NCBI GenBank assembly: GCA_018433975.1
Contig: JAHDQE010000073.1
Coordinates: 1-47,463, forward strand
Length of the DNA stretch: 47,463 nt
Direction: 5' to 3'
Source of the DNA: Ornatilinea sp.
GTDB lineage: Bacteria > Chloroflexota > Anaerolineae > Anaerolineales > Anaerolineaceae
Below, piece after piece: positions 34,122 to 43,101 of the stretch. A model generated the notes under the pieces. That model saw only the letters and a program-made list of their open reading frames with translations, was not told the origin of the DNA and made no database searches. Each line of letters opens with the position of its first letter. Position 1 is the first letter of the stretch. The position numbers and the translations under genes are program-made.

Positions 34122-34824
34122 GACGGGTATCCTCCGTGATTCTGCCGTCTGCAATGCGCAGCAGGTGTTTTACCCTGGAGGCAACGGTTTGATCGTGGGT
34201 GACCATGACCACGGTCTTTCCCTGCGCGGCCAACCCTTCAAAGATTTGATAAATTTTCTCGGCGGTGGTGGAATCCAGACTGCCGGTAGGCTCGTCCGCT
34301 ACAATGACTGCCGGATCATTGGCCAGGGCGCGGGCGATGGCGACGCGCTGCTGCTGCCCGCCGGAGATCATGGTCGGGAACTTGTGCGCGTGCTCGGCAA
34401 TTTCCACGATCTCCAGCAGCTGCATGGCGCGCTCATAGCTTTTCCCGGGGACAAATGTCCCGCAGAAATCCATGGGAAGCATGACATTGCTGACAATCGA
34501 AATTTGAGAGAGCAGTTCAAAAGATTGGTACACCACGCCGATGGTCTTGCCCCGCCAGCGGGAGATTTGATTCTGCGAAAGGGTATGTACCGGAGTTTTA
34601 TCGATCCATACCTCGCCGGAGTTCAGGCTGTCTACGCCGGAGATCATGTTGACCAGGGTAGACTTTCCGGCACCGGATTTGCCGATGATGGCCGCGAACT
34701 CTCCCTGCCGGAAATCGGCGGAGATGTCCTTCAGCGCGGGAAAATCTCCGGCTTCCGTCTGGTAGACTTTGTTGACATTGCGCAGCCGGATGAGGGGCTC
34801 GGGGGCAGTTTCGGGCGGTTTCAT
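34114..34824 (-). CDS. ABC transporter ATPase, MacB/LolD-like
   Basis: 236 residues. Walker [10 protein letters not shown], signature [14 protein letters not shown], Walker B VIVADEPT with intact D-loop GSLDSTT, and THD. First gene of the exporter operon; its stop overlaps the start of the second ATPase by about 8 nt. With the second, less perfect ATPase it may form a heterodimeric motor for the single large permease. The upstream palindrome at 34844-34860 suggests TetR control. Confidence 0.92.
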   Translation of the reverse strand: MKPPETAPEPLIRLRNVNKVYQTEAGDFPALKDISADFRQGEFAAIIGKSGAGKSTLVNMISGVDSLNSGEVWIDKTPVHTLSQNQISRWRGKTIGVVYQSFELLSQISIVSNVMLPMDFCGTFVPGKSYERAMQLLEIVEIAEHAHKFPTMISGGQQQRVAIARALANDPAVIVADEPTGSLDSTTAEKIYQIFEGLAAQGKTVVMVTHDQTVASRVKHLLRIADGRITEDTRRD

Positions 34825-34843
34825 GAGCCGATTCTAGCACTTA

Positions 34844-34860
34844 ATAGACATTTTGTCTAT
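34844..34860. promoter_or_regulatory. Probable TetR operator of exporter block 2
   Basis: Perfect palindrome ATAGACA-TTT-TGTCTAT, 20 bp before the first ATPase gene. A weaker partial copy (ACAGACATATTGTGTAG) follows at 34865-34881. Location and form suit the TetR regulator at the end of the same operon. Confidence 0.6.
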
Positions 34861-34963
34861 AAACAGACATATTGTGTAGTGAAAAACAGGAGGCTGATTC
34901 AGTGCTGTAGAAGGATCTTGCATGGTATAGTATTCTTGTCCGATGATCTACAAAGGAAGGAAT

Positions 34964-36040
34964 ATGAAAGCTCATTTCAAGCAGCGCTGGCCGGGAATGG
35001 TGGGGATGGGGTTGATGACTCTGATCACAACCCTGTGGGTGTTCTGGAGTATGGGGGAGATGTATTATGAGGGCTGGTGGGGCGGATGGAAGGTGCGTCT
35101 GGCTTACCTTATTCCGGGAACGGTCTGCTGGCTGCTGCTGGTACTGGCAGTGTGGCAGCCCCGCATCGGCGGCTGGGCGCTGGTGCTGGTGGGCACGGGT
35201 TTTACCGTATGGTGGTGGGGCCCGGAGGCTTTACGCGGCACGCTGACCCTGGAGCGGGTGCTTTCTCAGGCGCCTATGTGTGCGGCAATCGCCGGGGTGG
35301 GGGTGCTGTTCCTGCTGGAAGGACGCTGGCGCCGGCGGCGGGAAGCATTGAGCTGGCAGCCCGCGGGGCGCTGGGTTTTGCGGAACCTGCACTGGGTGGC
35401 GGCGGTGGGCGCTCCCCTGGTGGTGATCCTTGGCTCTTCGGCGGCAAATTTACCGGGCATTCTCGCCCGGGTGGATGACGGCGACCGCGGTGCGCGGCGC
35501 ATCACCGGAGATGGTGTGGATTTGGTCTGGGCACCGCGCGGCCCGGGATGGAATTGGCTTCAGGATTTTGGCGGTTATCCCTCCTGGAATAAGCTGGCGT
35601 GGTATGGGGTGGAACCGGCTGGAATGGAAACCAAGTATGAATCGGGTGTCTTCGCCGGCCAGGCAAGCATGGACACCACCGGATTGTGCCGCTATTTGAG
35701 CGCGGACGGCCTGACGCTGATGGAGGAGCCGCAGAACATCTGGCGCATGCCAACGGTGGAGGAGATAGTGGCTTCGTTCTCGCTGCATGGGGAGAACTGC
35801 GGTTGTAAGTGGTTGGGTGGTGGTATCAATGAACAGGTGGTGTGTTCCATCTGCCAGCCCGATCTGGAAACGCCGTTGTGGGCTCCGGATGAATCGCCCA
35901 TTTATTACTGGGTGGGGGAAGAATATGATGAAGAGAACGCCTATTATGTGAGCTACAACGGCTGGGTCAAGCGCCAGCCCAAAAGCTGGGGCAATCCCCG
36001 CCACGGGTACCGGTGTGTACGTGTGCCGGAGGAAAAATAA
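34964..36040 (+). CDS. Membrane protein with a DUF1566-like C-terminal domain
   Basis: About 358 residues. Five hydrophobic helices in the first half (about 10-30, 45-67, 70-90, 105-125, 145-165), then a C-terminal domain (about 190-358) with WRMPTVEEI, YYWVGEEYDEENAYYVSYNG and HGYRCVRV, the pattern of the DUF1566/Lcl C-terminal domain (related to formylglycine-generating-enzyme folds). There are several cysteines at CGCKW and CSIC. AAGGAAGG lies just before the ATG at 34964. The fusion of five helices to this domain is not one I recognise. Divergent from exporter block 2, separated by its operator region. Confidence 0.72.
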   Translation: MKAHFKQRWPGMVGMGLMTLITTLWVFWSMGEMYYEGWWGGWKVRLAYLIPGTVCWLLLVLAVWQPRIGGWALVLVGTGFTVWWWGPEALRGTLTLERVLSQAPMCAAIAGVGVLFLLEGRWRRRREALSWQPAGRWVLRNLHWVAAVGAPLVVILGSSAANLPGILARVDDGDRGARRITGDGVDLVWAPRGPGWNWLQDFGGYPSWNKLAWYGVEPAGMETKYESGVFAGQASMDTTGLCRYLSADGLTLMEEPQNIWRMPTVEEIVASFSLHGENCGCKWLGGGINEQVVCSICQPDLETPLWAPDESPIYYWVGEEYDEENAYYVSYNGWVKRQPKSWGNPRHGYRCVRVPEEK

Positions 36041-36136
36041 GCCTTTGTTGGGTTTCGCAAAGAACGCTCAATCCAACCTACCGGGAATGGGTCAGGTTGA
36101 GTTTGGTTTTGGAAAAAGGGGTAACCGGTCCGGAAT

Positions 36137-37975
36137 TTACAGCCCCCAGAAGAGCACCATACCGGCCAGCAAGGCAGCAAAGCTGATCAGGAAGAGCCGC
36201 CAGCCGATGCGGAAGAAATCCTGGAAGGTGTAGCCGCCCGGCACAACCACTAATAAATTAACCGGATGGGACAGTGGGGTGAGGAAGGAAGCCGAGCAGC
36301 CGATGGCGGCAGCCACCGCGACGGCCTGCGGGTTCACGCCCAATTCGATGGCCGCGGTGATGGCGACCGGCCCGGTGATCAGGATGGTGACCTGCCCACC
36401 CATGACCTGGGTCAGCAGGGCGCTGATCAGAAAGGCGCCCCCGGCCAGCCCGAGTGGTCCAAAAAAGTCTGAAAAGTGGGTCATCCACTGTCCGGCGGTC
36501 TCTGCCATACCGGTTTGGATCATAGCCTGACTGAGGCTGTACATTCCACCCATCACGAAGATGACCTGCCACTCAATGGCTTCATAGGCTTCCTGCATGG
36601 AAATAGTCCCGGACAGGACAATCAGCAGGGCCGCGACCAGCAGGGAAAGATAAATGGGCGCTCCAAACATGGCGGCCACAACGGCTGCCAGCAGCAGTCC
36701 CAGGCTGATGGCCGTCTCCCGGAGGTGCAGGGGTTGGTCCGCCGGATTGGGTTTCAGCAGGATAAAGTCACGGCTGCCGGCAAATGCGCCCCGCCGGGCC
36801 GATTCCCCGACCACCAGCAGAGAATCCCCTGCGGTCAGCTCCAGTTCACCAACATCCGTGCGGTAGCTGCGGTTGCCCCGCTGGACGGCAATTGCCCTCC
36901 AGCCAAACTTTTTGCGGAAATCCAGCTCTTTGAGCGTTTTCCCGATCATCGATGAACGGGGCGTGACCAGCAGTTCAAATACCGAAATGCCCTGCTGGCT
37001 CAGATGATTCTGAGAAGGTTCGGGGCGGATCTGCACATCCCTGTTGGGCAGCATCCGGATGCGTTCCTCGCGACCGATCACCAGCAGTTTGTCCTTTGCA
37101 TCAATGGTCATATCAGTGTTGGGGAAGAGCAGGCTATTTGACCCGCGCCGGATAGTGGTCAGTGTCAGACCATAATTCTCTCCCAGGCCCAGTTCCTGAA
37201 GCGTTTTGCCTGCCAGGTGCGATCCCTCTCGTATCTCTACCTGCCAGGTGCGTTCACCCAACCGGTAGAGCTCTTCCAGTTCGGTTGTGGTGGGGTTTTG
37301 TGCCCAGGCTGCGGTCGTGGTTTCGCGGTCTGCCAGCAGATGCTCGCCAAAAAAGGCCATGAAGGCTAATCCACAAAAGAGGATCAGCCCACCGGTCGGT
37401 GCAAAGGACAGAATACCGAGTGCTGCCTGAGGCGGTGAGGCGCTTTGCAGCAGGTTATCCGCCAGAATGTTGGCGGTGGTGAAATAGGTCGACATCCCTC
37501 CCAGCAGGCTGCCGAAAGAAACCGGAATCAGCAGTTTGCTAGGTTTGATCCCGGTGCGGCGGGCGACTTCCAACGCGCTGGGAATGAGTAAGGCCCCCGC
37601 GGCAACATTATTCATGATTTGTGAAAGCAGCGCGGCGGCGGCAGTAAACAGCAGCACCAGACGCCGGGTTGAACCTTTGCCCAATCTCAGGATGTGATGG
37701 GTGAGGTTGTGTGAAAAGCCGCTTTTCTCCAGTGCGGAAGTGAGGATAAAAAGGCATATCAGTACGATCATCGCCGGCTGTCCGAACCCCGAGAGTGCGT
37801 GCAGCGCGGCTTCCGGGGACCCGGCCGGGCCGAACACACCCAGACCGGCATACTGCATCACCGCCAGGCCGGCCATTATGGCCAGCGCGGCTACATCCAT
37901 TCGCAGCCATCCGGCGATGACCGCCAGCATGGGCAGTAAGAACAAGGCTACAACCAGAATCTGAGTCGGGTTCAC
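36137..37975 (-). CDS. SLC13/DASS-type transporter with RCK_C domains
   Basis: About 612 residues. Two halves of membrane helices with the Na+/anion symporter signature-like IMNNVAAGALLIPSAL and IGCSASFLTPLSHPVN, separated by two RCK_C (TrkA-C) domains: about residues 210-300 (ERTWQVEIREGSHLAGKTLQ..., LLVIG) and 305-395 (ELLVTPRSSMIGKTLKELDF, LLVVG). Such proteins move di- or tricarboxylates, sulfate or similar anions, with the RCK_C parts as regulators. The GTG at 37975 is preferred (GGAGG 10 nt before it); the first start of the frame, a TTG, overlaps this site. Confidence 0.88.
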   Translation of the reverse strand: MNPTQILVVALFLLPMLAVIAGWLRMDVAALAIMAGLAVMQYAGLGVFGPAGSPEAALHALSGFGQPAMIVLICLFILTSALEKSGFSHNLTHHILRLGKGSTRRLVLLFTAAAALLSQIMNNVAAGALLIPSALEVARRTGIKPSKLLIPVSFGSLLGGMSTYFTTANILADNLLQSASPPQAALGILSFAPTGGLILFCGLAFMAFFGEHLLADRETTTAAWAQNPTTTELEELYRLGERTWQVEIREGSHLAGKTLQELGLGENYGLTLTTIRRGSNSLLFPNTDMTIDAKDKLLVIGREERIRMLPNRDVQIRPEPSQNHLSQQGISVFELLVTPRSSMIGKTLKELDFRKKFGWRAIAVQRGNRSYRTDVGELELTAGDSLLVVGESARRGAFAGSRDFILLKPNPADQPLHLRETAISLGLLLAAVVAAMFGAPIYLSLLVAALLIVLSGTISMQEAYEAIEWQVIFVMGGMYSLSQAMIQTGMAETAGQWMTHFSDFFGPLGLAGGAFLISALLTQVMGGQVTILITGPVAITAAIELGVNPQAVAVAAAIGCSASFLTPLSHPVNLLVVVPGGYTFQDFFRIGWRLFLISFAALLAGMVLFWGL

Positions 37976-38096
37976 GGAATGGCTTACCTCCAAAATGATA
38001 TCGTATCCGATTTTAATTTTATTATAGAATTTAACCGCCGGTGAAGCCGTGTTTACGGTCCGGGCGGATTGAAATCAAAAGCAGTCGTGAAAACAT

Positions 38097-39386
38097 TCAG
38101 ATGTTCACTGCCTGCGGCCATGGCGCACGGCGGGCCTGAGTCCACAGGGTGTTAACATAATTCAGCGCGAAGTGGTTTTGTGCCAGATGAAGCCAGAACG
38201 CTCCCGGCTCGGTCAGCTCAAGGGTCTTGCCGTGGCGCACCGCCAGCCCGGTCCATTCCAATGTTTTCAGCCAGCGGCGGGCTTTAGGCGCGTCCTGCCC
38301 GAGCGCCGCGTCGAGGTCGTCCAGCGGAATATGCGTGTCATAGAGACGCCAATATAACCACCACCAACCGGCCATTTCTCCGGCGAAGGGCATCCGCAGG
38401 GCAATCGCCGTGTGCCCTGCGAGTGCTGCCCGGGTCCAGCTGTTGAGATCGAAAGAGTTGAGTACAAACCCATCGGGCAGGTGCGATCCTGCGCCGGGTC
38501 CGATCCCGATGTAGCTGTCACGGGTAACCGAGGAATAGCGCGGTACATCACCGCGTTTGAATCCCCACACGGAGACCCGTTCGAAATTGTGTTCGGCACA
38601 CCACCGGCTGATCGCCCGGTAGTGTGCGCGGCGTGTATGCAGGTTGGGCATGCGCACGGCTTTCAGACGCAGGTATTCACCGACCGTAGTATAAGGAAAA
38701 GTGAAGAGGGGGTAAGTGGTGATCTGGTTCACGCCGGTCCGCATGGCACGGGTCAGGTCTGCGATCACGTCGTGGGTTGACTGTCCGGGCAGGGCGAACA
38801 TGATGTCCGCATTGACAGAAGCAAAGCCGCTGCGTGCCAGCAGTTCCAGTGCGCGTTCCGCCGTGACCGGTTCATAACGCCTCCCGATCAGGGCTAGTTT
38901 CTCGGTCTGGAAGGATTGTACGCCCAAAGAGACACAGGCTATTCCGGCATCGTGCAGCTGCTGCACAATTACCGGGTTCACGTCGGCTGGGTTGGTCTCA
39001 ATGTTGATGTCCCCCGTCAGACGGAAGCGTTCCCGTATGCGTTCCAGCACGCTGGCAACACTATCCATGGCCAGAGTCGGAGTACCGCCTCCGATATAAA
39101 CGCTGGTGATTTCGGTTGGACCGATCCGGTCGGCCCACCAATCGACCTCGGCGCGTGCGGCCCGGGTGTAGGGATCGATGAGGGTCTCTTCATAGGGTAC
39201 CTTGGTGTAAGGACAATAGGGGCAGACATTGCGGCAGAAAGGCACATGCAGGTAGAGGGAAGTGCGTGCAATGCGCGGCGGTGTCCAATCCGGGGGCGGA
39301 GGTTCAAAGACCCAGCGTTGGTCCGGCCCAACCAGATAACGGCGGACAGCCTCCGTGATAGGGCGTGAGATACTGTGACCGGTCAC
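38097..39386 (-). CDS. HemW-like radical SAM protein
   Basis: 429 residues. Radical SAM cluster motif CRNVCPYCPY in place, preceded by SLYLHVPFC, then IGGGTPT, INIETNPADV, VSLGVQSFQ, NADIMFALPGQ and the HemN C-terminal region (YIGIGPGAGSHLPDG). The fourth position after the last Cys is Tyr, as in HemW and its relatives rather than oxygen-independent coproporphyrinogen oxidase HemN. HemW is a heme chaperone/S-adenosylmethionine protein; heme-utilisation (HutW/ChuW-like) roles are alternatives. GTG start, with AGGA site. Confidence 0.86.
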   Translation of the reverse strand: MTGHSISRPITEAVRRYLVGPDQRWVFEPPPPDWTPPRIARTSLYLHVPFCRNVCPYCPYTKVPYEETLIDPYTRAARAEVDWWADRIGPTEITSVYIGGGTPTLAMDSVASVLERIRERFRLTGDINIETNPADVNPVIVQQLHDAGIACVSLGVQSFQTEKLALIGRRYEPVTAERALELLARSGFASVNADIMFALPGQSTHDVIADLTRAMRTGVNQITTYPLFTFPYTTVGEYLRLKAVRMPNLHTRRAHYRAISRWCAEHNFERVSVWGFKRGDVPRYSSVTRDSYIGIGPGAGSHLPDGFVLNSFDLNSWTRAALAGHTAIALRMPFAGEMAGWWWLYWRLYDTHIPLDDLDAALGQDAPKARRWLKTLEWTGLAVRHGKTLELTEPGAFWLHLAQNHFALNYVNTLWTQARRAPWPQAVNI

Positions 39387-39599
39387 CAGAGTTCCTGCCG
39401 GACGGGACGATTTCTTCTTTTATCAGGATCGCTGCATACGGCTGCTACTTTTATTGGCGGCAATTTTTTCAACGGAAAATATACCCATAGATGCGTCATG
39501 GAGATAGTCTAGTGTGGTATTGAGGCGTTGTCAATTCTTGAGGGTATTGTTGAGAGGAATATTCCCTGTCTCAACGGGCAGCATTGGGTACCCCGTATT

Positions 39600-41351
39600 T
39601 TACGGAATTGTCGATGAGGGATTTACTGTTCCCGGAACTTCTTCGGGAAAGTGCGGTTCGCGGGTGAGCGCCAGCAGGGTGATATCATCCTGTTGGGGAG
39701 TCTCTTCATCCCAGGAAAACAGATTTTCCTTGAGATGTTTCACCAGACTGACTGCGTCGACGGCGTTTGACCCGATGCTTTCTTCCAACCGTGAAAGTCC
39801 AAACGAATCGCCCTGCGCGTTCAGGGCATCCGTGACCCCGTCGGTGTACAGGATCAGGCCGTCTCCGGGTTCGAGATCGATTGTATACTCCCGGTATTCG
39901 ACCTCGGGCAGTATGCCCAGCGCGATCCCGCCGTGGGGCAAAGTGTTGATCCGGCCTGCGGCTTTCCGCAGCAGGGGCAAATTGTGACCGGCATTGGCGT
40001 ATGTCAGCGTATTCGCAGCGGTATCCAGAACGATATAAACGCAGGTGACAAAATTGACTTCCGTAAATTGCTGGTACAGGTGATGGTTAACTCTGGCAAG
40101 CAGGGCGGCAGGCGAAGGCTCTTTTTCCACGCGTTCACGGATCAGGCTGTAAGTCATGGCCATGAACAGGGCCGCCGAGGCACCTTTACCGCACACATCT
40201 GCAATCGCCAGTCCCCAACGCTGGCCCGGGAGTTTATAAACGCCGTAAAAATCCCCGCTGATCTCATAGGCGGGCTTCCAGAATGCCGAGAGGTGATAGC
40301 CGGGGACCTTTGGCATCTTTTTGGGGAGTAAACTGACCTGCATCTTGCTGGCTACTTCGAGCTCTTTTTCCAGACGGACCAGTTCTTTTTGTGACCGGTC
40401 GTAAAGATAGGCTCTGTGCAGCGCGGAACGCAGCATCTCTCCCCCGGTCCCCAATACTTTCAGATCCGCTTCGGAGAGCAGCTGCCAGTCTTCCATGGCG
40501 AAGTTCATGATGCCAACGGCCTTTTTGCCGGAGAAGACGGGAACGCTGGCATGGAACATCAACCCATTGGTGTTTTCACCTGCGTTGGCGGCATCCCGCA
40601 GGCGGTCGCATTCCACAATATTGACTGCGTGCTTTAAATGCCCGTTCCGCAGCAGCTGCTGGCAGCGGCATTCCGGTGGCCGCGTCAGGTAATGGTGCTG
40701 TTCTTTTTTCAGGCTGTCCGGCAGATTGTGTGCAGCTGCCAGCACAAAACCATGCCTGGGGGTTGAATCGGTTTTTTGGGCCGCAAAAATGCCGCTGTCG
40801 GCGAGGACTGAAACCCAGGCCGTATCCAGAGATAAAACGCCCAGCAGTGTTTCCAGGGTCCCATGGATGATGGACTCTGCATCCGGGATTTGGTTGGTGA
40901 GGTCCGCCAGGCGGTTGAGGGCGCGCAAACGGGCGATCTCACGCTCTTCCGGCGTGCCCGAAAAAGTATCCCGCCGGTGATGAATTTGGGCGGGTTGGAG
41001 CAAAAGCTGTTTGAAATTGAATTTTTCGAATGGGTTTTCCTGGATGTGGTCTTTAGATTTGAGCCAGGCATAGAACTGTTCCAGAGAACAAAGCATGCGC
41101 ATCAAAGTGGTTTGTTTAACCCCCTTTGCCCGGTTCTTCAGCAGGTAAGTCCGTAACGCTACATCGTCAAAGGCCTCCGGAACAAAACCATTTTTTCCGT
41201 AATGGGTTTGCCACTCGATATACTGCCGGATATCCAATACAACCATTGAATCCTGTTGCGCTTGAGAATTTTTAAATCCATCTACCAGATCCATTGACAT
41301 CTCGTTAATACCGGCAGGGTGCTTTATTTCTAAAAATAAAGAGTTTTTCAA
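39600..41351 (-). CDS. RsbU-type PP2C phosphatase with GAF domain and tyrosine-recombinase-like N-terminus
   Basis: 583 residues from a TTG at 41351; internal ATGs at 41300 and 41294 are alternatives and none has a good ribosome site. Residues about 18-115 resemble the SAM-like core-binding domain of phage integrases and XerC/D (IRQYIEWQTHYG, LRTYLLKNRAKGVKQTTLMR, SLEQFYAWL, ENPFEKF); no catalytic recombinase domain follows. Then a GAF domain (about 145-330), coiled-coil linker and SpoIIE/PP2C phosphatase (about 345-575) with SGDFYGVY, ADVCGKG, TDGVTDA and QQDDITLL metal-binding segments. Probably a partner-switching regulator controlling an anti-sigma factor antagonist. No kinase or STAS partner is nearby. 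Confidence 0.86.
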   Translation of the reverse strand: MKNSLFLEIKHPAGINEMSMDLVDGFKNSQAQQDSMVVLDIRQYIEWQTHYGKNGFVPEAFDDVALRTYLLKNRAKGVKQTTLMRMLCSLEQFYAWLKSKDHIQENPFEKFNFKQLLLQPAQIHHRRDTFSGTPEEREIARLRALNRLADLTNQIPDAESIIHGTLETLLGVLSLDTAWVSVLADSGIFAAQKTDSTPRHGFVLAAAHNLPDSLKKEQHHYLTRPPECRCQQLLRNGHLKHAVNIVECDRLRDAANAGENTNGLMFHASVPVFSGKKAVGIMNFAMEDWQLLSEADLKVLGTGGEMLRSALHRAYLYDRSQKELVRLEKELEVASKMQVSLLPKKMPKVPGYHLSAFWKPAYEISGDFYGVYKLPGQRWGLAIADVCGKGASAALFMAMTYSLIRERVEKEPSPAALLARVNHHLYQQFTEVNFVTCVYIVLDTAANTLTYANAGHNLPLLRKAAGRINTLPHGGIALGILPEVEYREYTIDLEPGDGLILYTDGVTDALNAQGDSFGLSRLEESIGSNAVDAVSLVKHLKENLFSWDEETPQQDDITLLALTREPHFPEEVPGTVNPSSTIP

Positions 41352-41486
41352 TTGTCTAGTAGATATTTTATACCATATTTATCCTATTGCCTGCAAGTTG
41401 TTGTTTAATCCCGGCATCAAAGAGCCGTTTGCAGTTTATTCAGGATGTGAGTGAGTTCTTTTGCTTTAATATTGGTCAAGGGAAAA

Positions 41487-41514
41487 GCAGCGGAGCAGAT
41501 TTCTGCTCCGCTGC
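41487..41514 (-). terminator. Terminator of the lantibiotic-immunity-like ABC operon
   Basis: Perfect 13-bp stem GCAGCGGAGCAGA and complement with a 2-nt centre, and CTTTTCCC after it on the minus strand. 8 nt past the stop at 41523. Confidence 0.8.
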
Positions 41515-41522
41515 CGGAAAAA

Positions 41523-42284
41523 TTATTCAAGAACATCCCGATGAGATAACTCGATTGCCCCCAATATGGCGACCAGTAAGCCGCCCCCGATGGCAAGGGT
41601 GTACAGGCGGGACAGGTTGGCGGCGGTATTGGCATAGGAATGCAGACCGAGCGACCAGGGGTAAATCTGTCCCCATTTGTCTGAGTTGAGTACCATCAGG
41701 TTGGAAATTGTGGCAGCGATACCCACCCCGCTGGCAAAGGCAAAGCTCTGGAAGCGGAGCGCGATCCAGTTATGAATTGAGAGGATCAGCAAAGCTGCCA
41801 GCAGAATGCCGCCTACCGTCCGGGTAATCGTCCATAAAGGGATGGGATTTCCGAAGCCCATCAAAGGATGAGTCCAGCGCATGAAGAGGCCGGTAGCCAG
41901 CACTTCCACCCACAGAACAAGGGAGGCCAGTGTAACCAGGAGAATGCTTACCAGCCATTTGGCGGTATAGATGCTGGAGCGGGGGATGGAAAGGGCATAA
42001 AGGTGCTTCCAGTGGTGCTGGCTGTGTTCAATATTGCCCAGGAGAGCGGTCTCGAGGGTAATGAACAGCGGCAACATGGCGACCGACCAGATCGCACAGG
42101 TACTTTTGGTAAGGCCCCACCAGGCTTCCGCATCGTTGCGGAAGGCGTTTTGACCGCTCTGTGAAAGCAGAATCAGGAAATAGAGTGCCGAAACGGTGGT
42201 GGGCGCGAGCAGCGTTACCCAAAGGGTGAGGGTACGGTGCAGTTTGAGCATCTCGGAAGATAAAGCGCGTTGAAGATAATTCAT
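41523..42284 (-). CDS. ABC permease, lantibiotic/bacitracin-immunity type, second subunit
   Basis: About 253 residues, six hydrophobic segments by pattern. Seen: the MLKLHRTLTLWVTLLAP start, then WSVAMLPLFITLETALLGNIEHSQHHWKHLYALSIPRSSIY, a segment shared with the next gene (HSQNQWKHLYALPIPRGAI) and typical of MutE/EpiE-like permeases. Start at 42284 follows AGGGAG; the frame also runs upstream but overlaps the previous gene. Works with its neighbour and the ATPase at 43098 as an importer or exporter of a peptide or lipid-linked antibiotic. Confidence 0.83.
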   Translation of the reverse strand: MNYLQRALSSEMLKLHRTLTLWVTLLAPTTVSALYFLILLSQSGQNAFRNDAEAWWGLTKSTCAIWSVAMLPLFITLETALLGNIEHSQHHWKHLYALSIPRSSIYTAKWLVSILLVTLASLVLWVEVLATGLFMRWTHPLMGFGNPIPLWTITRTVGGILLAALLILSIHNWIALRFQSFAFASGVGIAATISNLMVLNSDKWGQIYPWSLGLHSYANTAANLSRLYTLAIGGGLLVAILGAIELSHRDVLE

Positions 42285-42300
42285 AATGGACTCCCTGTAA

Positions 42301-43101
42301 CTACAGCACTTCACGCCGGGCCTGGTTGAAGATCCCCAATAGGGCCAGAATCAGGCCGCCGCAAGCGCCGAACAGAATGGATGATTGGTATGCCTCCCCC
42401 TCGGACAGCGTGAGGAAAGCCGCCATGGGTAGGGACCATGGGAAGTATTTCAATCCGGCTTCGAGGACGGAGATCATCATACCGAGGTTGAAAATGACAC
42501 CCAGAACCCCCAGCAGGTTGGGGATGATGAAGCTCTGCCAGCGCAAGCTGACCCAGGCCTGGATTGAGAAGAGGAGCAGAGAGGCGGCGTAGATGCCGGC
42601 AGAGATTTTCAAACACTCCGCCAGGATGGAGAGGTTCTGAAATTGGAAGTTGATCCCCGGATTCAGAAATTGCAATACGATGAACTGGTATTGGAACCCT
42701 TTGAACTGGCGGAGGATGAAAAAGGTGGCCGGCATGATGAGGATCACGAGCAGAGAGCTCAAACCGATCAGGGTTGCTCCCAGAGACCATTTAGCGGCGA
42801 TGATCGCGCCGCGAGGAATGGGCAGGGCGTACAGATGTTTCCACTGGTTCTGGCTGTGCTCCATGCCGGCCAGCATGGCCATCAGCAGGGTGATGAGCAG
42901 GGGCAGGGTGAACGTCGCCCACAGCATGAAAATATTCTGGCTGATGGTCTGCCAGTCCGGCGGTGCGGTGGCATCACGGGCCAGGAAAGAGGCCAGAATG
43001 AGGGCATGCACCAGCAGCGGGGCGATCAGGATGATCCAGAAGGCCATGGTACGCCGCATTTTGAGCACCTCGGCATAGAATGCGTGCAGATAGTGCTTCA
43101 T
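42301..43101 (-). CDS. ABC permease, lantibiotic/bacitracin-immunity type, first subunit
   Basis: 266 residues, related to the following gene (HSQNQWKHLYALPIPRG, MRRTMAFWIILIAPLLVH). Six predicted membrane helices. GGAGG-type site before the ATG, which overlaps the ATPase stop (ATGA at 43098-43101), so translation is coupled. The two permeases plus ATPase match the LanFEG/CprABC arrangement used for self-protection or sensing of antimicrobial peptides. Confidence 0.83.
   Translation of the reverse strand: MKHYLHAFYAEVLKMRRTMAFWIILIAPLLVHALILASFLARDATAPPDWQTISQNIFMLWATFTLPLLITLLMAMLAGMEHSQNQWKHLYALPIPRGAIIAAKWSLGATLIGLSSLLVILIMPATFFILRQFKGFQYQFIVLQFLNPGINFQFQNLSILAECLKISAGIYAASLLLFSIQAWVSLRWQSFIIPNLLGVLGVIFNLGMMISVLEAGLKYFPWSLPMAAFLTLSEGEAYQSSILFGACGGLILALLGIFNQARREVL

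Noticed and set aside
33829..35070. 413-codon plus-strand frame
   Set aside because: Antisense to two ABC ATPases with intact Walker motifs and to their promoter; no family match.
39549..39575. Hairpin GTTGAGA/TCTCAAC around GGAATATTCC
   Set aside because: Short stem with no T run after it on the minus strand, so not called a terminator of the phosphatase gene.
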